DNA from: Proteobacteria bacterium UBA6503
Lineage (GTDB): Bacteria; Pseudomonadota; Alphaproteobacteria; UBA1280; UBA6503
DNA length: 64,000 nt
Direction of reading: 5' to 3'
Assembly (NCBI GenBank): GCA_002436405.1
Contig: DJLZ01000001.1
Location: 558,713 to 622,712, forward strand
This document shows, one piece after another, positions 16,662 through 26,499 of the stretch (positions are counted from its first letter, which is position 1; the number at the start of each line of letters is the position of its first letter). Under the pieces are notes generated by a model, which had not been told where the DNA came from, searched no databases, and saw only the letters and a list, made by a program, of their open reading frames with translations. A program made the position numbers and the translations under genes.

Positions 16662-19600
16662 ATGGAAGGTTTTTCAAAGTATACGAACATCCCGTTTGTT
16701 GTGCCGTTTGCGGCCACCTTTGCTGAACATCTAATTTCTGCCCACCCTACAACAACTGACCCTTTTGCCCTTTCAAAAGTCACCGTTTGGGTGCCGTCAC
16801 AACGTGCTGTAAAGTCACTCCGTGAAGCCTTGATGGCTGAAGCTCATAAGCAGCGCAAGCAAGGTTTGCTCCTCCCTGAAATTCGTGCCATGCACCTTGG
16901 CGAAGAAGACGCTGAACTTTTGGCGTTTGACCCAGCCCTTTCGGGTGAGCTTGCCCTTAATCCTGTGCCCGATATTGCCCGCCTTTTATACCTTGCCCGC
17001 CAAGTGCAATACTGGCAATCCATCACTGATGGGCGCCATCACATTGGCCGCGCTTACGAGAGTGCGGTGAGCCTTAAAAAACTTTCAGACCGTATGAAGA
17101 TCTATGGTATTTCGTTCGAGCAATTGAAAGACCTTGCCCCGAAAGACATGGCCACCCACTGGGAAAAGAACATTGCCTTCCTAAAAATCGTGCTTGAGCA
17201 TTACCCAAACTGGCTTGAAGAGTCTGGCACGCACGACCCTGCTGAATGCCGTAAAAAGCTGCTTGAAGCCCAAGCGATTACCTACACAAAAACAGCGCCA
17301 AAGGGTGCTGTGTATCTAGCAGGCTTTACCGATACTGTACCCGCTGGCCGTGCCCTTATGCGTGCTATTTTAGCGCACGAAAATGGCCGTATGGTCGTGC
17401 AGGGGATGGACGTTGCCGCGATGACATCTGAGCGTGGCTTACCACCAACGCACCCGCAATATGGCCTAAAAGAACTACTGCAAAAACTTGAAATTTCAGC
17501 CAATGACTTCACCCACGTTAAGGCCGCCACGCCGCAGGCTAAAGGGCGTGAACAGCTGCTTAAACAAGTCATGCTACCTGAAGGCCAAACAGAAGATTGG
17601 CTTAAAAACAAAGCCCCTGATGAAGCTTATAATGGTGTGGATTACATCCCCGCAGCGTCCCCCCGTGAAGAAGCTGACGCCATTGCCTTGATGATGCGAG
17701 AAACACTCGAAACACCAGATAAAACAGCTGCGCTTGTTACCACTGACCGCCGCTTGGCGTCGCAAGTGGCTGACCGTCTGAAATACTGGGATATTACCGT
17801 TAACGACTCGGCAGGTGAGGGGCTTTTGCGCCGACCTGCGGGTAGCTTTTTTACGCTGGTTTCGGCCGTTGCAGCATCGCGTTTTGCACCACTGACTTTG
17901 GCACAGCTCTTTGCCCATCCGCTGACATACCTTGGCTACAGCAAGTCAGACTTTAAGCGTAAAGCCCACCGTTTTGAGGCGTTGCTACTACGTGGCCCAA
18001 CGCCAGACTCTGGCCTTGAAGGGCTGCACGAACGCCTACGTGAAGTTGCACATGACCGTGAGCTGACTGATGAAGATACTCAACCTCTGCAAGAGATGTT
18101 GGGCCAGCTGGCCATCACTTTTAAACCCTTTTTAGAGCGCGGCAAGGCAAGCCTTAAGCAGTGGGTATCGGCCCACCTTGAGGTTGCGCAAACACTGGCA
18201 AACGATGAAACCCTGACCCGTAAAGATAGCTTTTTAGAACAAGAAGACGGCGAAGCCCTATACACCTGTTTGCAAAACCTAATGCATGGCCATAACGATT
18301 CTGACGGGATGAGCCTTTCTGATTATCAGCAGTGGCTTGAAGCCTTTTTAGGCCAAGTTGAAGTGCGTGAAAAATACGCCCAACATCCACGCCTCTTTAT
18401 TTGGGGCCCGCTTGAAGCCCGCCTGCAAACGGCGGATAAAATTATTATCGGTGGCATGAACGAAGGCACGTGGCCCAACGCCATTAAGCCCGACCCATGG
18501 CTTAACCGTGAAATGGCAGCTGAACTTAAACTGCCGCCTATGGATATGGCAACAGGCCTGAACGCCCATGACTTTTCATCCCTTTTTGCGAACCCTGACG
18601 TGACCCTTACCCGTGCCGTGAAAGACGGTGGCACACCCACATTGCCCTCACGTTATTTGCTGCGCCTTGAGGCACTGTATCAGCTGCGTAGTGAAGAGAG
18701 TTTGCACAGCTTTATGCGCAGTGGCGGTAAGTGGATTATGATGGCCCGTAAGTGGGCAACACATCTTACAAAGCCAGCTGAAGCTACCCCACAACCTATT
18801 GCACAAACCCCTGTTGAGGTGGTGCCGATTGAACTTTCAGCCTCGAGTGTGCGCACGCTGATGACATGCCCTTATCAGCTATATGGCCAAAAGGTATTAA
18901 AACTTCAGCCGCTTGACCCATTTGACCAAGCGCCTGACGCTGCCGATAAAGGGAACCTGATTCACGATATTCTTGAAGCATTTTTTGTGGGTGAAAAAGC
19001 ATGGGGTAAACCCGTAACACAAGACACTTTGGCTGACGCTGAAAAGCACTTAATTAAAATTGCCGAAGAGAAATTTACCTCAATCAGTAGCCCTGCAAGC
19101 CGTGCTCTATGGCTCAGCAGATTCCGCCATGCGGCAAAGCAATTTGTGGCGCAAGAAGCCCAAAACCACGAGCAAGGCCGCGCCTTTTGGCTTGCTGAGC
19201 GCCGTGGGCAAATGAATATTACCAAAGCCCCTAGAGATGTAATTGTCCACGCCCGTGCTGACCGTATCGACCGCACACCAAATGGTGCCGTGCTGATGGA
19301 TTACAAAACAGGCCAAACAGCTAATACGAGCGCTATTAACAGTGCGCGTGATCCGCAGCTTGCCATTGAAGCGCTACTCCTTAAAAACGGGAAGTACTTC
19401 TTTGAAGGTGAAACGGTAAATGCACTAAGCGGCGTAGAACTTTGGAAGGTCGGAGGCACTGGAGACAGCGGCTATGCACGTGCAGTCAATTACACCCATG
19501 GCCAACGTAACGCCGACCCTGATGCCCTTGCTGAAAAAGCCGAACAAGGCTTAACCCGTTTGGTGAATTACTACCACGAAGATAACGCTCCGTTTAAAGC

Positions 19601-19697
19601 CTATGCCGACCCACTGGCCCAGTGCCAGTACTGCGACTTTGCCGGTATTTGCCGCCGCCACGAATGGCAAAAAGACGATGAAGCGGAGGCTGAATAA
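16662..19697 (+). CDS. addB: Double-strand break repair protein AddB
   Basis: AddB is the nuclease/helicase-like partner of AddA in the complex that resects double-strand breaks up to a Chi-like site. The 1011-residue protein shows the alphaproteobacterial AddB N-terminus (GFSKYTNIPFVVPFAATFAEHL), a degenerate helicase core, the inactive-helicase segment IIIGGMNEGTWPN, the iron-sulfur cysteines (MTCPYQLYG and CQYCDFAGIC) and the RecB-type nuclease residues in VLMDYKTGQ. AAAGGG before ATG 16662 supports that start over a TTG at 16641. It overlaps addA by one base. Confidence 0.93.
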   Translation: MEGFSKYTNIPFVVPFAATFAEHLISAHPTTTDPFALSKVTVWVPSQRAVKSLREALMAEAHKQRKQGLLLPEIRAMHLGEEDAELLAFDPALSGELALNPVPDIARLLYLARQVQYWQSITDGRHHIGRAYESAVSLKKLSDRMKIYGISFEQLKDLAPKDMATHWEKNIAFLKIVLEHYPNWLEESGTHDPAECRKKLLEAQAITYTKTAPKGAVYLAGFTDTVPAGRALMRAILAHENGRMVVQGMDVAAMTSERGLPPTHPQYGLKELLQKLEISANDFTHVKAATPQAKGREQLLKQVMLPEGQTEDWLKNKAPDEAYNGVDYIPAASPREEADAIALMMRETLETPDKTAALVTTDRRLASQVADRLKYWDITVNDSAGEGLLRRPAGSFFTLVSAVAASRFAPLTLAQLFAHPLTYLGYSKSDFKRKAHRFEALLLRGPTPDSGLEGLHERLREVAHDRELTDEDTQPLQEMLGQLAITFKPFLERGKASLKQWVSAHLEVAQTLANDETLTRKDSFLEQEDGEALYTCLQNLMHGHNDSDGMSLSDYQQWLEAFLGQVEVREKYAQHPRLFIWGPLEARLQTADKIIIGGMNEGTWPNAIKPDPWLNREMAAELKLPPMDMATGLNAHDFSSLFANPDVTLTRAVKDGGTPTLPSRYLLRLEALYQLRSEESLHSFMRSGGKWIMMARKWATHLTKPAEATPQPIAQTPVEVVPIELSASSVRTLMTCPYQLYGQKVLKLQPLDPFDQAPDAADKGNLIHDILEAFFVGEKAWGKPVTQDTLADAEKHLIKIAEEKFTSISSPASRALWLSRFRHAAKQFVAQEAQNHEQGRAFWLAERRGQMNITKAPRDVIVHARADRIDRTPNGAVLMDYKTGQTANTSAINSARDPQLAIEALLLKNGKYFFEGETVNALSGVELWKVGGTGDSGYARAVNYTHGQRNADPDALAEKAEQGLTRLVNYYHEDNAPFKAYADPLAQCQYCDFAGICRRHEWQKDDEAEAE

Positions 19698-22600
19698 TGA
19701 GTATTAGTATGAACCCTCAACAAATTATTCAAGAGCGCCAGCGCCGCAGTGAAGCTGCAAGTTTGTTGCAGCAAAAAGCGGTGCGCCCGCAGCATTCAGT
19801 ACTGGTAGGCGCGTCAGCAGGTACGGGTAAAACCTATGTGCTAACCCGCCGTTTTTTGCGTATTTTGCTGCAGGATGAAACCTGCCGCCCTGCCGATGTT
19901 TTGGCTGTAACATTTACCAAAGCCGCTGCCGCTGAAATGCGTAACCGTGTAACAAAAACCCTCATGAACTGGGCAACCTACCCAGATACTAAACTGCAAA
20001 AAGAGCTGATTGAACTTTTGCAAACGGGTGATGTTTCAGCCGAGATGATGCAACGTGCACGGTCACTTTTCCCGATGGTGTTGGATGATGGCTCAAGCTT
20101 AAAGATTTTGACCATCCACAGTTTTTGCCAATCACTGCTAAGCCAGTTCCCACTTGAGGCCGAACTACCCCCAGGCTTTGGCGTGATTGAAGGCCGTGAA
20201 AGTGATGAGCTTATTCACCAAAGTATTCAGCAAATGTACCAAACTGCACCTCTGCAAAAAGAGGGTGGCCAATGGGCATTTGAATACCTTGTAAGTACCG
20301 CTGCTGACACCACAATGGTTGAGCTTTTTAAAAAGTTTTTGAACGCCCGCCGCCGTTTTGAACGTCTGCTACGCCATAAGCCTTTGGGGCACTTACTTGA
20401 TGATTTAGCAATGGAACTTGGCCTTGGCTTTACGCCTGACTTGATCAGCAGTACCCCAGAAAATATTACGGCTGAAGCCCAACAATACTTTATTGAAAAT
20501 CTGCTACAAAATCGTGCCACGTTAAAAGAAATGCATGACGTTATGGCAAAAGGCGGCAAGTCAGATAAAGACGTTGCCTCGGCGCTTGATGTGTTTTTGG
20601 CGGCCACTACACCACAGGCCCAAGCTGATGCACTGCCTTATGTGCGTAGTACTTTATTAACCCAAGCGGGCACCCCTGCAACGCGCCCCTTTACCAAAAA
20701 ATTACAAGAGGCACACCCAAGCCTTTACGATGCCTTTTTAGAACTACAAGATGCTTTTGTTAAAGAAGCTGAGCAAGCGAACGCCCTAAAGGTTTACCTG
20801 AAAACAGCGGCCTTTTTAACGCTAACAAACGGCGTGTTGAACCACTATAAAAACCTTAAGGCGAAGCAAGGCTCGGTTGATTTTGAAGACCTTATTTACT
20901 ACGCCCAGCGCTTACTTTCAGAAGAAGCCGCACGGGGCGATTGGGTGCGCTTTAAAATGGATGGTCGCATTAGCCACATTATGCTGGATGAGGCGCAAGA
21001 TACCGATAGTGACCAGTGGCATATTTTGCGTTCACTGGTAGAAGAATTCTTTAGCGGGAAGGGCCAGTATGACGGCACCCTTGACCGTACATTTTTTGCC
21101 GTGGGCGATATTAAACAATCAATTTACCGCTTCCGTGGGGCGCAGCCACACGTGTTTGGCGGCATGGTTGATGAAGTGCAGCAAATGGCCGCACCCGTGG
21201 GGCACGAGGTTGTGCCTGTGGGGCTAAACACATCATTCCGTTCAAGCGATGTGGTACTTGATTTGGTGGATGCCGTATTTAACGGCGGCAAATACCGTAA
21301 AGCTGTTGATGGCGGTGAAGGGCCTCTTGAGCATAAGGCGTGGCGACTGGGCGTAGGGGGCCGTGTTGAGCTTTGGCCACTTTATGCCAAAACAAAAGCC
21401 AACCGCAGTACCCCTAAGGGCCCTGAGGATTGGAAGATCCCTGGCCTAGACGATGAAGCTACGGATGAGAACACCGCACAATCACCCCGCGACATTATGT
21501 TTGCCGATATGGCCAAACGCCTACGTGACCTTGTAGACGACAAACCGTTTTTAGGGGCAACAGGCCGCCACCTTGAACCGTCAGATATTCTGGTGTTGTT
21601 CCGCTCAAAAACCAGTATGCAGACATTTGTAAACGCCCTTGCGGCTGAAGGCTTGCTTGCCACAATCTCGGGCGAGATTGACCTTGCCACCGAGCCTGCC
21701 ATTGGTGACCTTATGGCGGTTATTCGTTTTCTTGCGAACCCGTCGGACACACTTTCATTGGTGCATGCCGTACGCTCACCACTATTTGGTTTAACAGATG
21801 CGCAGCTTGAAGAATGGCGTAAAAATACGAAGGATGGCCGCAGCTATTGGGCGTCACTGATGGCCATGACGGAAGAACCTTTTGCCAAAACAGCGACACT
21901 GCTTAAAGACCTTTTGAACAATATTGATGCGGCTACACCATATCAAACTCTGTTGACCCTACTTGACCAAACCGAAGGCCGTGCTCGCCTTGCAGCCTGC
22001 TATACAGGCAGCACTAAAGGGGCGGCAGCGGATACTTTGAACATGGTGATTGATGGCTTTTTAAATGCAGCGCTTGATTATGCCCGTAGCCACTCACCAA
22101 GCCTACTTGGGTTTATTAGCTGGTTTGATAAAGGTGCATTACCGCTAAAGCTTGAGGCGTCAAAAAGCCCGGGGGCTATCCAGCTGATGACCGTTCACGG
22201 TAGTAAAGGTTTGGAAGCTGGCGTGGTGGTATTGCCTGAGGCGACAAAATCATTTTACGGTTCAAACGTCAGTAAAGAAGCCTTCTTGTGGCAGACCGAT
22301 GCTTTGCAAAATGACTCACTGATGATGTGCACCGTTTCAGGCAAGCCTGAAGCGCCATTACAAGCTGGCCTTAAAGAGGCTGAGCGCCAAGCTATTTTTG
22401 ACGATGAAATGCGCCTGCTTTACGTAGCCCTTACCCGTGCATGTGATTACTTGATTATTGCTGGTTACGAAGATAACCCGAAGCCTGATGAAACCTACTA
22501 CAGCATTATTGCGGCCCAAACCGAGCACCTAAATTGGCAGGTGGACGAAGCCACGGGCCGTAAAGTTATTAACGCCGAAGCTGTGGCTGTGAAGCAAGAA

Positions 22601-23200
22601 CCCTATAAGCCGGCAACGCCGCCAGCTGATACACCACTGCCAGAGTGGATGTTTGTTAAAGCAGAAGAGGTTGAAGCGCCTAAGCAGTTTCAGGTGGCAA
22701 CGGATGATGGCCAGCAGCGTAAAGCGGCTGACCTTTCAGCAAACCAAGAAAACATTTACCGCAAGGGCTTGTTGGTGCACCGACTGCTTGAGGTTTTGCC
22801 ATTCCTGCCTGAAGATGAGCGCACGATTAAAGGCCAAAGTTTCTTGAATTACAGCGCGGCTGATTTACCAACTGAAACCCGTGAGAAATTACTAGAGTCA
22901 GCCCTTGAAACCATTAAAACCCACGGTGATTTGTTCGATGAACATGCCCAGGGCGAGGTTGCCCTTGCAGCGGGTAATATGGGTGGCCGTGTTGACCTTT
23001 TACGTGTGACTGAAAACGACGTGATGGTGGTGGACTATAAAACAAACGTGAACCCGCCTGAAACTATTCCCGCGCAGTACCGAAAGCAATTACAGGCCTA
23101 TGCAAAAGCAGCGGCTGAGATTTGGCCAACCAAGACCGTAAAATGCGCAATTTTGTGGGTGAATGATACCCCGCCACGGTTGCATTGGCTTGACAGTTAA
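19697..23200 (+). CDS. addA: Double-strand break repair helicase AddA
   Basis: AddA is the UvrD-like helicase plus nuclease subunit of AddAB. The 1167-residue protein shows the superfamily 1 motifs in order: Walker A VGASAGTGKTYVLTRRFL, TKAAAAEMRNRV, Walker B HIMLDEAQDTD, VGDIKQSIYRFRGAQP, LMTVHGSKGLEAGVVVLPE and LYVALTRACDYLIIAG. The RecB-type nuclease motif MVVDYKTNVNPPE is near the C-terminus. It starts inside the addB stop codon (TAATG), so the two subunits are probably made in equal amounts. Cytosolic DNA repair. Confidence 0.96.
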   Translation: MSISMNPQQIIQERQRRSEAASLLQQKAVRPQHSVLVGASAGTGKTYVLTRRFLRILLQDETCRPADVLAVTFTKAAAAEMRNRVTKTLMNWATYPDTKLQKELIELLQTGDVSAEMMQRARSLFPMVLDDGSSLKILTIHSFCQSLLSQFPLEAELPPGFGVIEGRESDELIHQSIQQMYQTAPLQKEGGQWAFEYLVSTAADTTMVELFKKFLNARRRFERLLRHKPLGHLLDDLAMELGLGFTPDLISSTPENITAEAQQYFIENLLQNRATLKEMHDVMAKGGKSDKDVASALDVFLAATTPQAQADALPYVRSTLLTQAGTPATRPFTKKLQEAHPSLYDAFLELQDAFVKEAEQANALKVYLKTAAFLTLTNGVLNHYKNLKAKQGSVDFEDLIYYAQRLLSEEAARGDWVRFKMDGRISHIMLDEAQDTDSDQWHILRSLVEEFFSGKGQYDGTLDRTFFAVGDIKQSIYRFRGAQPHVFGGMVDEVQQMAAPVGHEVVPVGLNTSFRSSDVVLDLVDAVFNGGKYRKAVDGGEGPLEHKAWRLGVGGRVELWPLYAKTKANRSTPKGPEDWKIPGLDDEATDENTAQSPRDIMFADMAKRLRDLVDDKPFLGATGRHLEPSDILVLFRSKTSMQTFVNALAAEGLLATISGEIDLATEPAIGDLMAVIRFLANPSDTLSLVHAVRSPLFGLTDAQLEEWRKNTKDGRSYWASLMAMTEEPFAKTATLLKDLLNNIDAATPYQTLLTLLDQTEGRARLAACYTGSTKGAAADTLNMVIDGFLNAALDYARSHSPSLLGFISWFDKGALPLKLEASKSPGAIQLMTVHGSKGLEAGVVVLPEATKSFYGSNVSKEAFLWQTDALQNDSLMMCTVSGKPEAPLQAGLKEAERQAIFDDEMRLLYVALTRACDYLIIAGYEDNPKPDETYYSIIAAQTEHLNWQVDEATGRKVINAEAVAVKQEPYKPATPPADTPLPEWMFVKAEEVEAPKQFQVATDDGQQRKAADLSANQENIYRKGLLVHRLLEVLPFLPEDERTIKGQSFLNYSAADLPTETREKLLESALETIKTHGDLFDEHAQGEVALAAGNMGGRVDLLRVTENDVMVVDYKTNVNPPETIPAQYRKQLQAYAKAAAEIWPTKTVKCAILWVNDTPPRLHWLDS

Positions 23201-23245
23201 CCCCCCGACACATACCATATGCATCTTAAGTGAAAGGAATATACT

Positions 23246-23566
23246 ATGACCGTACATAACACGACAGACAGCAGCTTTGAAAGCGACGTAATTAAGTCAG
23301 AACAACCAGTTCTTGTAGATTTTTGGGCCGAATGGTGTGGCCCATGTAAAATGGTTTCACCTATCCTTGAAGAGCTTGCAGGCGAGTTTGGCGATAAAGT
23401 GAAAATCGTAAAAGTGAACATCGACGAAAACCCAGAAACACCAACTAAACTTGGTGTACGTGGTATCCCTACGCTAATGGTTTTCAAAGGTGGTGAGCTT
23501 GTATCAACTAAAGTTGGTGCAATGCCAAAACAAGCCATGAGCGAATGGGTTAGCTCAGCTTTGTAA
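23246..23566 (+). CDS. trxA: Thioredoxin
   Basis: A 106-residue single-domain thioredoxin with active site WAEWCGPCKM (WCGPC, about residues 30-36) and the cis-proline loop GIPTLMVFKGG. It is the general cytosolic disulfide reductant. A good AAAGGA site precedes the ATG. Its position directly after addBA is conserved in alphaproteobacteria. It may share a transcript with the arginase gene nine bases downstream. Confidence 0.97.
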   Translation: MTVHNTTDSSFESDVIKSEQPVLVDFWAEWCGPCKMVSPILEELAGEFGDKVKIVKVNIDENPETPTKLGVRGIPTLMVFKGGELVSTKVGAMPKQAMSEWVSSAL

Positions 23567-23575
23567 GGCTGACGT

Positions 23576-24532
23576 ATGACAACCCATACACCTAACATGT
23601 TAAATCCTGTTCTTATTGGCGCGGCCTCTGGTTGGGGGTCGCGCAATATTGGTACAGAACTTGGCCCAGTTTATTTGAAAGACTGGGGGCTTGCTGACAA
23701 ACTTTCACTTGAGGGGTTAGACGCCCCATGGCAAAGCATGCTACACCCTAAAAAGCCTGCTGCTGATGCCACAATTACCCACCGTGACGATACTTACGAC
23801 GAGGTTTTGACCTTTAATCGTAAACTCGCCGAAACTGTAAAACAAACTTTTGAAAACCAAGGTCTGCCCGTTGTATTGGGCGGCGACCATAGCTGTGCTA
23901 TGGGCACGTGGAGCGGTGTTGTTGAAGCACTTAACGCCCACGAAGACTTTGGCCTTATTTGGTTTGATGCCCACATGGATGCCCACACCCCCGACACTGC
24001 CGACGAAGGCAAGTGGGGTGGTTTTTACCACGGCATGCCACTGGCGCACTTATTTGGCCACGGTGACGACAACCTAAAATCACTGCTTTCAGGTAAAATA
24101 AAACTGAACCCAAAACACGTTGTGTTGATGGGGATTCGCAGTTACGAGCCGGGCGAAGCTGCCCTGCTTGAACGCCTTGGTGTGCGCGTGATGATGATGG
24201 ATGAAATTCGTGAAAAAGGCCTTAAAGCCATGACCGAAGAAGCCATTAACATTGCAAGCGCTGCAAAGGGCGGCTTTGGCCTGACCTTTGACCTTGATGG
24301 CCTTGACCCTGACGATGCCCCAGCTGTGGGCACACGTGAAAAGGGCGGCGTTGATGCAGCCGAAATGCTGCCAATGCTTAAACTGATGGGTAGCCATGAG
24401 AAATTCCGTGCCTTAGAAATCACCGAATTTAACCCTGAGCGTGACATTGATAATAAAACAGCAACCCTTATGGTGGATCTTATTACAAACACCCTAAGCT
24501 GCTGGAAAAACCATAAAAGGATTGCACAATAA
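23576..24532 (+). CDS. rocF: Arginase
   Basis: Arginase hydrolyses L-arginine to ornithine and urea with a two-manganese centre. The 318-residue protein carries all the usual metal-binding motifs: GGDHS, DAHMDAH, and TFDLDGLDPDDAP. Agmatinase and formiminoglutamase share these motifs, but the SRNIGTELGP start, the DEGKWGGFYHGMP segment and the adjacent ornithine aminotransferase favour arginase. The start lies nine bases after trxA with no strong ribosome site of its own. It overlaps rocD by one base (TAATG). Confidence 0.92.
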   Translation: MTTHTPNMLNPVLIGAASGWGSRNIGTELGPVYLKDWGLADKLSLEGLDAPWQSMLHPKKPAADATITHRDDTYDEVLTFNRKLAETVKQTFENQGLPVVLGGDHSCAMGTWSGVVEALNAHEDFGLIWFDAHMDAHTPDTADEGKWGGFYHGMPLAHLFGHGDDNLKSLLSGKIKLNPKHVVLMGIRSYEPGEAALLERLGVRVMMMDEIREKGLKAMTEEAINIASAAKGGFGLTFDLDGLDPDDAPAVGTREKGGVDAAEMLPMLKLMGSHEKFRALEITEFNPERDIDNKTATLMVDLITNTLSCWKNHKRIAQ

Positions 24533-25782
24533 TGACGACGACCACTTTAAACCTAAGTAAAACACAAGAAACTGCCATTAAGTCAGAAGACAAAGTGTGT
24601 GCCCATAACTACAAGCCTCTACCCGTAGTGCTTGAGCGTGGTAAAGGCGCTTGGCTGTGGGATATTGACGGCAACAAATACCTAGACATGATGTCAGCTT
24701 ACTCGGCTGTTTCGCATGGTCATAGTCACCCACGTTTGCTGAAGGCGTTTACTGAGCAAGCTTCAAAACTGGCTATTTGCTCACGTGCATTCCACACCAA
24801 CACACTAGGTAAATTCTTGGATAAAATCTGTGATCTATCAGGCCTTGATATGGCGCTGCCAATGAACACAGGTGCAGAAGCGGTTGAAACTGCTATTAAA
24901 GCTGCACGCCGTTGGGGCTACCAAGTTAAAGGTATCGCTGAAAACCAAGCTGAAATTATTACAGCTGAGCAAAACTTCCACGGTCGTACAACAACTATCA
25001 TTAGCTTTGCAACAGACGAAGGCACGAAGAAAGACTTTGGCCCATTTACGCCTGGTTTTAAAACCGTGCCATTTGGTGATGCTAAAGCCCTTGAAGCTGC
25101 AATTACACCTAACACATGCGCCTTCTTGGTTGAGCCTATGCAAGGTGAAGCAGGTATTATTGTACCGCCTGCAGGCTGGCTAAAAGAAGTGGCTGCCATT
25201 TGTAAGAAGAACAACGTACTGCTTATCCTTGATGAAATTCAAGCAGGCCTAGGCCGTACCGGTAAGATGTTTGCGTTTGAACACGAAGGTGTAAAACCAG
25301 ATGGTCTTATTTTGGGTAAAGCCCTTGGTGGCGGCATGATGCCAGTAAGCTGCTTTGTTGCTAAAAAAGAAGTGATGGAGCTGTTCCAACCGGGTTCACA
25401 CGGTTCAACATTTGGCGGTAACCCACTAGCGGCAGCTGTTGGCTACGAAGCTTTGGTAACGCTAGAAGACGAAAAACTAGTTGAGCGTAGTGCTGAGCTT
25501 GGCGCTTACCTAAAAGAACAGCTAGAAGCTATGGATAGCCCAATCGTGAAAGAAGTTCGCGGTCGCGGTCTATGGATTGGCTTCGAGATTGATGGCAGCT
25601 ACATTAGCGGCCACGACCTTTGCAAAAAGTTGATGGCACGCGGTATCTTGGCGAAAGAAACCCACGATACAACCGTACGCCTTGCGCCACCGTTGATGAT
25701 TTCAAAAGAAGAAATCGACTGGGCACTTGGTGAACTGCGTGATGTTCTTTCAACGATTGCAGCTGGTACTAAAGCTGCTTAA
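24532..25782 (+). CDS. rocD: Ornithine aminotransferase
   Basis: A PLP-dependent class III aminotransferase of 416 residues that moves the delta-amino group of ornithine to 2-oxoglutarate, giving glutamate semialdehyde. Motifs: MNTGAEAVETAIKAAR, FHGRTTTIISFATD, ILDEIQAGLGRTGK and the PLP lysine in LILGKALGGGMMP. Together with the arginase that overlaps it, it forms a two-step arginine-to-glutamate/proline route. The VCAHNYKPLPVVLERGKGAW start is typical of ornithine rather than acetylornithine aminotransferases. A strong terminator follows. Confidence 0.95.
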   Translation: MTTTTLNLSKTQETAIKSEDKVCAHNYKPLPVVLERGKGAWLWDIDGNKYLDMMSAYSAVSHGHSHPRLLKAFTEQASKLAICSRAFHTNTLGKFLDKICDLSGLDMALPMNTGAEAVETAIKAARRWGYQVKGIAENQAEIITAEQNFHGRTTTIISFATDEGTKKDFGPFTPGFKTVPFGDAKALEAAITPNTCAFLVEPMQGEAGIIVPPAGWLKEVAAICKKNNVLLILDEIQAGLGRTGKMFAFEHEGVKPDGLILGKALGGGMMPVSCFVAKKEVMELFQPGSHGSTFGGNPLAAAVGYEALVTLEDEKLVERSAELGAYLKEQLEAMDSPIVKEVRGRGLWIGFEIDGSYISGHDLCKKLMARGILAKETHDTTVRLAPPLMISKEEIDWALGELRDVLSTIAAGTKAA

Positions 25783-25797
25783 GTTCGCTTAGAATGA

Positions 25798-25832
25798 AAA
25801 AAGCCCCTCCGATGAAGGAGGGGCTTTTTATT
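25798..25832. terminator. Bidirectional terminator after rocD
   Basis: AAAAGCCCCTCC/GGAGGGGCTTTT with T and A runs on the two sides serves rocD and the converging gene ending at 25839. Confidence 0.93.
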
Positions 25833-25838
25833 TCGTGA

Positions 25839-26312
25839 TTACACCGTAACGTGGTCGGGCAGCGGGGTGGCTGTCGTCAACGTTTGGGTGAATTTGTTCT
25901 TGGCATTGACGCTGCGATTGTAGCGCACGCAATTTGCGTTTGCTTTGTCGAGGGCGTCATCGGCCTGAATCGGCACGAGCCAAACTTCGAGAGCATCAGG
26001 CGGCATGCGCAGTTTGCCCACCCATTCGCCGACGAGCATATCGATGGTTTGCGCCAGCGTGATGTCGTCTTTCGGGGTGAGGGTTTTGGCAGGCTGCCAT
26101 TGGTTGGCTTCGCTCTTGGTTTGTATCACCGCTTGGCGCACATTGCGTGCCACCATTTTGCGGAAGTTCTTACCAAGGATGGGTCCACCGTTAACGATGA
26201 ACACACCATGGGTCAGCACATTCAGCTTCGAGGCGGCAGCGTGGGCTGCGTTGTCGATAAGCGGATGCTGCGGACCATTGCGATAGCACACATAAAGTGC
26301 ACACTGTTTCAT
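25839..26312 (-). CDS. Unknown protein (157 aa), possible distant relative of the 39-41 kb family
   Basis: I do not recognise this protein. ATG 26312 is preceded on the minus strand by ACGGAG and a C/T-rich leader; an upstream ATG-like extension would run through that leader. The N-terminus (CALYVCYRNG), a central FRKMVARNVRQ and a later MPPDALEVWLVPIQADDAL loosely match, in order, the VLYTY, VRTMLFN and MPDGAHFLEVQLT blocks of the tandem family at 39-41.7 kb, which has the same length. That relationship is an inference. Codons are G+C-richer than in rocD. No membrane segment is seen. Confidence 0.7.
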   Translation of the reverse strand: MKQCALYVCYRNGPQHPLIDNAAHAAASKLNVLTHGVFIVNGGPILGKNFRKMVARNVRQAVIQTKSEANQWQPAKTLTPKDDITLAQTIDMLVGEWVGKLRMPPDALEVWLVPIQADDALDKANANCVRYNRSVNAKNKFTQTLTTATPLPDHVTV

Positions 26313-26389
26313 GAGAAAACTCCGTGAAAAGGGAAAGGAAGGTTTAAGTGAATATTTACTGGTATGGGGCTTGCAGTTCTGCATTACAA
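26313..26389 (-). promoter_or_regulatory. Promoter-like boxes and pyrimidine-rich leader of the 25839-26312 gene
   Basis: Read on the minus strand, TTGTAA (26389-26384), 17 bases and CATACC (26366-26361) are followed by a C/T-rich leader (about 26346-26326) and ACGGAG before the ATG. TTGTAA recurs at the same spacing at 2802, 41137 and 58569. The second hexamer is poor as a -10 box. Confidence 0.45.
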
Positions 26390-26499
26390 GGCTTAATGTT
26401 AAAGGCATAGAGCACCCGCAATACCTATGCTTCTGAGTTTGTCTTTTAGGTCTGCGCTTCTGGCTCTATTCTGAAAACCCAAATTATACGAGGTACGCC

